DNA of 64,000 nucleotides from contig NC_066581.1 of assembly GCF_024323335.1 (NCBI RefSeq), positions 432,716,136 through 432,780,135 on the forward strand, read 5' to 3'. How positions within the stretch are numbered: position 1 is the first letter of the stretch; each line of letters starts with the position of its first letter. The notes under the pieces are model-generated. The model worked only from the letters and a program-made list of their open reading frames with translations, made no database searches and was not told where the DNA came from. A program made the position numbers and the translations under genes. This DNA comes from Lathyrus oleraceus. Lineage: Eukaryota > Streptophyta > Magnoliopsida > Fabales > Fabaceae. Positions 57,636-64,000 of this stretch are shown piece by piece.

Positions 57636-60600
57636 TGTCATACCCCGATTTTAGATCCATCTACATTCATCCAGTATGCATCATGCATTCATTTTAATAT
57701 AAACCCTAATTCACGTCTGAGGTCAATCGTTGACTTTCTAGTCAATTAGTTGACCAAAGTCAACCATCCATTCCGAAATCCATATTGTCTCGATTTTGAT
57801 AAACATTGGTCATTATCTAGGCCTTTTCGATCATGGTGCTTTTAATTACAAAATGGATTCTAATTTAAGTTATTTGAATTTTTAATTTTTAATTTGATTT
57901 TAATTTCAAATTAAGTCTAATTTCAAATTTCAATTTAATCTTAATTGTTTTTTTTTACTAATGATTCAAACTCTAATTGATTTTAATTTTCAAATAAATG
58001 TTAGAAATGATATCAAATTAATTTTAACAAATTATAGATTAATTTGATTTCAATTGGTTTTATTGGTTTTTTTATTTTAAATTGACATTTAGATGAGTCT
58101 TGGATTATTTCTAAAATCCATATCCATTTTTATAACCAAATATCCATTTCCATAAACCAAGTTACAACCATTCTTATTCTTTACAATCACTTCAATCAAG
58201 TTCAAATTACAGCCAAAACCTAATTACATGTTCATTTCTAAACCAATACCATTATACAACCACTACAATTTCTAATCCAAGGTTACAAGGTAACATTACC
58301 ACATACATTTCATAAACTACATAACCATTACAACCATTTCATCACATTTCAAATTCAATAATCTCATACATTTCTACTATTACACAACATGAGCCAATGC
58401 GACAAGGTCCGAAACAACTCCATTGCATTTTATCATCCAAGATTCCAAGCAAGCCCCGAACTAAGCAACTCGCATCCAAGCGGTTAACCTTCACCCAAAG
58501 TATAAAAAACCAGTGAACCAAACCACTTCATGGGATGTTTAAGAAGGCTAAAAGGTAGAAATTTGTGCATCAATTTCTCTCTCAAATAATAGCATCACAT
58601 TCGGCCAACCTGCTAACAGTTTTTACTAACATTTGCATAATGAGTATCAAGCAGTAATATCCTATTTCACCAGCACCTTAACACTATTAGTCATTACCGA
58701 CAAGTCCATACATTACAATATCAAAGTCCACAACAACCCATCCAATTGACTACCCAAACAAAACCTAAGTTCATGTCGGTCTTCCTTGTTCAAGGAGTCT
58801 TTCGATTATGCCTTCATGATTCATTTGGGCTCCTTGTGATTCTTAACCCATTTTCAAAACATGGTCGTCCCATGTAGATTGAGCACATCGGCCCTGCAAC
58901 AATGGACCTTATACCGTCTAAATATTTTATTGTCAAGGCCATTAACAACAACCTGCAAAATGATATTGCAGTAAGCCAACCAAACACATCCATCACCATC
59001 AGAGTCGTACCTAAATCACCTAGCCACAAAAACTGCATCGAAATCTCTCGCTGACCGCCACAGACAATAACAAAATATGAACTTAGTTGCAAGACATTTC
59101 TCAAGCTTCACAACTGAGCCTTTTAATGCTCAGTTTCAGCAAACCAGAGGCATAAGAGTGCAGGTGTATAACGGAAACCTGGAAGGGGCGCTCCACTTGT
59201 GGCTCATGATTTTTTTTAGACCCTAAAGAAAAGAAGGGAAATCAGTTAACAGTTATCGACCATAAAAACTCATAACAACTCAATGATCTTCTGGAACCAC
59301 GAAATTCAACGGAGTTCCAATAACGGTCTAACAACCAATTCCTCCAATTGCTAAGCTAACTCATAAAATCGCCGAGTCTAACTGAATCTACAACCGAAAC
59401 CGATCATGAATTTTCACTAAGTTTTCACTGCAGTAAACAAAGTAATTGGTAAGGCGTTAAAATTCAAAAAAATACCCAAAAGAGAATTAAGACAAAATTA
59501 GAGGAAGAAAGCTAAGTTCATATTAACGTTTCTGATTTAACATCAAATAGGGCAATCCAAACTGAGCATATCGAAAGGATTTTGCAGACACCCCTTTTTG
59601 ATCTCTAGAGGCCAATCTAAAACCCTAATTGTTGAGTATAAAAGGTGAGAGAGGAAACGAGAAGAAGGAGGGAAAAAAATCTAGAAAGGCAAAGAAACCC
59701 TAAATTTTTCCAAACGAAAAATCTAACCTTGGAGACGGCGAGAAACCCTAGACCAAAAGAGGAGAGAGTGGCGACAGTGTGAAGAACTTAGCAAAGAGAG
59801 GAAGATCAAGTTCACCGTCACCGCCGAAGGTGAGCCGTCTTGTTCAATTTTCTTTTGGACACCATGGCTTATTTTTTCTTTTCGCGTTTAGGTTGAGAGA
59901 GATGACGGTTGAGAGATGATGAGAGATTGGGGTTTGAGAGTTGATAGCAATCGAGAGATGGATAGATGGAGAGATGACGAGTGAGAGTGCTTGAGATTCT
60001 TCGTGAGGAAGATCTTTGGTTTTCTGGGTTCGCTATGTATTCCTCTCACGTTCCCAATACTCCTCTTTTATTTATTTTTTAAAAACAAGCACTTAAGCCA
60101 TTTTAAAACTTAAGGCGTTTAGTTTTCCTTGTACCTTCTATTAATTAGTGTTTGTTAATGCTGTTTAGTGTTCCCAATCCATAATCTTTTGGAAACCCAA
60201 CAGCCAGGAGGCTAGGGTTACCCTTTTGGATTCCTCCATTGTTTTAATTAGTTAACAGTAGCCCACCTCTTCTAATTAGTTTTTATTCTAAATTATTTTC
60301 AGCTATTCCTCTTCATATATTCAAGTTATTATTAAGATAACAGATGACTATAAGTGGCCTAGTGGAGAGAGAGCAATTTCACTTGCTTTAGTGGGATGGG
60401 CTCGATACTTGGGAGTAACATATATCTCCTTATTTTTATTTTTATGCTTGCTATTTCATTTAAATTTTTTATAACTTCTACTATTTATTTTACTTTTGAT
60501 ATTTTTATTGGATTAATTTAATTTAATTGTTAATTAGTTGTTAGATTTTAATTGTTTAGTTTTTTTAGATTTTTCTTAATTATTGATTTTTTATTTATTT

Positions 60601-62327
60601 GGGATTTGGTACGGTTAATTGATTTCCATGCGTTAATTAATTTAATTAGGTTATTAACATCTATGTTCATAGCTTTACACATGTAAATAATCATATTCAA
60701 ATTCACTAAACTTTTGATTTAAATTTCACTAACTTTCCATAGTTTCAACATTTAGTTTCATTTCCTCCCATTAGAATCTAGCATTCTGGTGGGAACTCGA
60801 TTATATATATAAAATTAACTATATTATATATATAAAATGAACTCCGTTATATATAAAATTGATTCGATATACATATAAAATTGTAAAATTAATTTTATCC
60901 CTATAATACAATTTTATTTTTAAACTATCTTTACAACCCGATTAAATTCTTTTTTTAAACACGAAAGAAGAGGACCATTCGAATCTTGCATTCCGGTGGG
61001 AACCCTCGAAAAATTCGTCCTAAGCCTCACGTTTTGGATTAATCGTTCATTCTTTTTTCTTCATTCTTAAAACACTTAACAATTAACTTGGACAAAGAGA
61101 AGGACCGTTGGGATCAAGCATTCTGGCGTAACCCTTTGAATAGTTAATTCTCATCAAGTGTTCATTGTCCAAATAATTTTCTTAAATAATCCGAATGAAA
61201 AAGGACCATTGGAATCTAGCATTCCAGTGGAACCCTGAGTGATTGACCCCGAGGCTCATGTCTCGTTCTCATCAAATATTCGTCCTTCAACCTCAAAAAT
61301 ACTTAACTCCTACCTTAACACTTTTTCAATAAATATGGAAATGGAACATGGTGTATACCGTGCACTCCTGAGATTAAAATTTAAGGTGGATGCTTTGCTT
61401 ATCTTAGCTCTCGCCATCATCTAAAATTGTCAATGCGGTTTCTTCAAACCCTTTCTCAATCAAACCTCAAAACACTTAATTTTTATCAAACACTTTTGCC
61501 AATAAAGATGGAAATGGAACATGGTGTATACCGTGCACTCCTGAGACTAGGATTCGAGATGGATATCTCGCTCATCCAAGTTCTCGCCATCACTCAAAAT
61601 ACATCCAACCAATCAAACGCTTTTCTCGCAGCCGCGCGATTAATCAAAAAACCTTTTTCATAAACGAAAGACATACTGTCTTAAGGTGATGCAAAACAAT
61701 GTTTCGGCCACGATTGTTGAGTCGAGATAAGTGACGCTTTTCTGAATGTAGATTTATAAATTCGTTCGATGTGTGGTATGCATCCACTCCTCATCTGTTT
61801 TGGGTAAAACAATGTTTTCGTCGATTAATACAATATAGCTTTCGCTAAAATCGACCAACAAACAAACATTTTTCTACCCAGAACTATGTAAGCCTTGATT
61901 TCTCTTTTGAGATACGTAGGAGTAGGATTTGTAAATCTTGTCAGGCCCACTAATAAAAAACTTAGGTTTAGTCCTTCGTCAAAAAATCCAAAAACATCTC
62001 TTCTCTCTTCTATTTAATTCTCTCCCTCATTATAACTTAAGAAGACTAACATAAGCTAACATTCAAAATGAAACTAACTAAACGGTTCCCGTTGAATACA
62101 ATGGACGTGAGGGGTGCTAATACCTTCCCCTTGCGTAACCGACTCCCGAACCCTAATATTGGTTGCGACAACCATAATCATTGTCGTTTTGTCTTGGGTT
62201 TATCGATATTTCCCCTTTCCTTTTTTGGAATAAATAAAGTTCGGTGGCGACTCTGTTCAGTCCATCATTGTGAGCGTGCGATCGCGCTTCGCTTTAAAGT
62301 CGTATCCCCATTTTTCGAGGTGCGACA
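57636..62327 (+). repeat. Element D complete 3' LTR (4,692 bp)
   Basis: Starts TGTCATACCCC and ends GTGCGACA. The part 61668-62327 has no counterpart in the truncated 5' LTR. It includes the conserved U5 module (62111-62152) and the PBS-like 11-mer TGGCGACTCTG at 62245-62255. There is no gene inside. Confidence 0.95.
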
Positions 62328-62332
62328 CAGAG
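62328..62332. other. Target-site duplication of element D, right copy
   Basis: CAGAG, matching 48419-48423. Confidence 0.95.
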
Positions 62333-64000
62333 CCTAATTTTTCTATTTTAGAGAAGCACATTTGGTTTATTCTGGGCCAATTTCAATTTTTAAATGTTTC
62401 AGAATAAATGAGAGTCTTCAGCGAGGGGTTTAGTGAAAATATCAACCCATTGATGGTCTGTATCAATAAATTTTAATGATATTACCCCTTTCTGAACATA
62501 GTCTCTTATAAAATGATGTTTTATTTATATTTTATTAGCTCTGGAATGCAAGATAGGGTTCTTACTTAAACATATGGCAGCAGTATTATCACAGAAGATA
62601 TGAACGTTACTCTCAAAAATCTGAAGGTCTTCTAGTTGATTTTTCATCCAGAGCATCTGAGTAGTGCATAGTGAAGCTGATATATATTTTTCTTATGCAA
62701 TAGACAGAGCGATGGTTGACTATCTTTTGTTGACCCAAGATATGAGATTGTTTCCCAAGAACTCACAGTTCCCAGATGTACTTTTACGTTCCATTCTGTC
62801 TCCTGCATAACCTGCATCACAATATCCAGAGAGACTATACTCTGATGTTTTCTCATACATCAGGCCAAGGTTAGGAGTTCCTTTCAGATACCTTAGGATT
62901 CTTTTAGCAACTGTTAAATGAGATTCCCTTAGATCTGATTGGAATCTGGCACAAAGACATACACTGAAAAGAATGTCAGGACGAGTAGCCGTCAGATAGA
63001 GAAGAGAGCCTATCATACCACGATAGAGCTTCTGACAAACCTTTTGACTAACTTCTTCTTTCTCCAGAATGCAGGTTGGATGCATGGATGTCTTTGCAGG
63101 TTTGCATTCTTCCATTTTGAATTTCTTCAGAATGTCTTTTATGTATTTGCTTTGATATACCTAAGTAGCTTGTAAAGCTTGATTGATTTGAATTCCCATA
63201 AAGAACTTTAGTTCTTACATCAAGCTCATTTCAAATTCTGCCTATATTAACTCAGAGAATTCTTGACAAACAGAGGGGTTAGCTGAACCAAAAATAATGT
63301 CATCAACATATATTTGGAATATCATTAGATCATCTCTAATGTTTTTACAGAAAAGTGTAGAGTCAACCTTTCCTCTAATAGAGTCATGTTTCAGAAGAAA
63401 GTTGCTTAGTCTTTCATACCAAGCTCTAGGAGCTTGTTTTAGACCATACAATGATTTTTTTCAGTTTAAAAACATGTTCTAGACATTTAGAAATTTCAAA
63501 ACCTGGGGGTTGATGAACATACACTTCTTCTAATAAATAACCATTAAGAAATGTGCTCTTGACATCCATCTGATATAATTTGATGGAATGATTTACAGCG
63601 AATGAAACAAGTAAATGAATGGATTCTAACCTGGCGACTGGAGCAAAGGTTTTGTTGTAGTCAATGCCTTCTTGTTGACTGTAACCTTGTGCCACCAGTC
63701 GTGCTTTGTTTCAGACTACTTCTCCTTTTTTGTTCAATTTGTTTCTGAATACCCATCTTGTTCCAATAATATGAGTTCCTTTAGGCTTTGGGACAAGATC
63801 CCAGACGTCATTCTTTGAGAATTGATCCAGTTCTTCTTTCATTACCAGAACCCAATCATTGTCTTGAAGTGCCTCATCACAAGAAGTAGGCTCAATTAGA
63901 GAAACTAATCCTAGACGAGTTTCTTCAGATATTTTGAATGTTGACCTAGTTCTGACAGGTTTATCCTTGTTTCCCAGAATCAAATCTTCAGAGATGTTAG
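62333..64000 (-). pseudogene. Element E: Ty1/copia (SIRE/Maximus-like) reverse transcriptase-RNase H, broken
   Basis: The minus strand runs from the right edge: a WVLVMKEELDQFSKNDVWDL block, GTRWVFRNKLNKKG, then [24 protein letters not shown] RT, the catalytic [48 protein letters not shown] and the RNase H region (LSGYCDAGYAGDRMERKSTS). RNase H ends about 62355. It is split into at least four frames by stops and frameshifts (near 63700, 63430-63450, 63240, 63170 and 62720). The order is the normal copia one, with RT-RNase H as the last part of pol. The element continues beyond the window to the right and, left of D, at 48152-48423. This is the oldest layer of the nest. Confidence 0.9.

Larger units (their letters stand above)
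48424..62327 (+). mobile_element. Element D: deletion derivative of a Tat/Ogre-type element
   Basis: 13,904 bp, TG...CA ends, target duplication CAGAG. The 5' LTR (48424-52452) lacks its last ~660 bases. At 52452 it jumps into internal sequence, so primer site, leader, ORF1 and most coding sequence are gone. One 129-codon open frame, a long 3' UTR with a large tandem array, a polypurine tract and a complete 3' LTR remain. The two LTRs are highly similar, with few scattered differences. A normal target duplication with a missing primer site implies the deletion happened after insertion. Confidence 0.92.

Overview
The window looks like repeat-rich nuclear DNA from a large-genome plant, most likely a legume of the pea/vetch tribe. 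That assignment is inferred from the families present: giant Ty3/gypsy elements of the Tat/Ogre lineage (an extra ORF1, a primer site matching tRNA-Arg, an intron between protease and reverse transcriptase, two RNase H domains) and one SIRE/Maximus-like Ty1/copia element. No intact host gene was found. Nearly every base falls in one of five nested retroelements, A to E.

Layout. Element A (minus, 1-12155) runs off the left edge. It has part of pol, a broken gag-pro, a broken ORF1, the primer site and a complete ~4.8 kb 5' LTR. Element B (plus, 12156-48151) is non-autonomous. Its 5' LTR is cut by A at 12155/12156. It keeps the primer site, a decayed ORF1, a gag lacking its capsid core, a long 3' UTR and an ~8.0 kb 3' LTR. 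Both B LTRs carry host-gene fragments: a plasma-membrane H+-ATPase piece, an unrecognised antisense reading frame and, in the 3' copy, a possible DUF3527 piece. Element C (minus, 28154-44158, 16,005 bp) is complete. It sits inside B's 3' LTR, within the H+-ATPase fragment, flanked by the 5-bp duplication GATAG. Its two 1717-bp LTRs differ at only six positions that I could find, and ORF1, gag-pro and pol are all open, so it may be autonomous and recent. Element D (plus, 48424-62327, duplication CAGAG) is a deletion derivative with a truncated 5' LTR and a ~55-copy tandem array in its 3' UTR. Element E (minus copia, 62333-64000 and 48152-48423) is the oldest layer. D is inserted in it and B abuts it.

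How the parts work together. In A and C the gag-pro frame ends in a GT donor and pol begins after a TATGCAG or CATGCAG acceptor. Removing the intron (265 bp in A, 275 bp in C) joins gag-pro to pol in frame, both times in the same phase. B and D lack pol and would need enzymes from an element such as C.

The strongest unexplained signal is in the 3' UTRs of B, C and D. They hold arrays of short hairpins whose loops are conserved while the stems change on both sides together, so pairing is kept although sequence is not. The same regions repeat TCCCCAG-type motifs complementary to the elements' own primer-binding site. In addition, the U5 end of all four LTR families carries a second copy of the first ~10 bases of the primer site, 60-85 bases before the real one.
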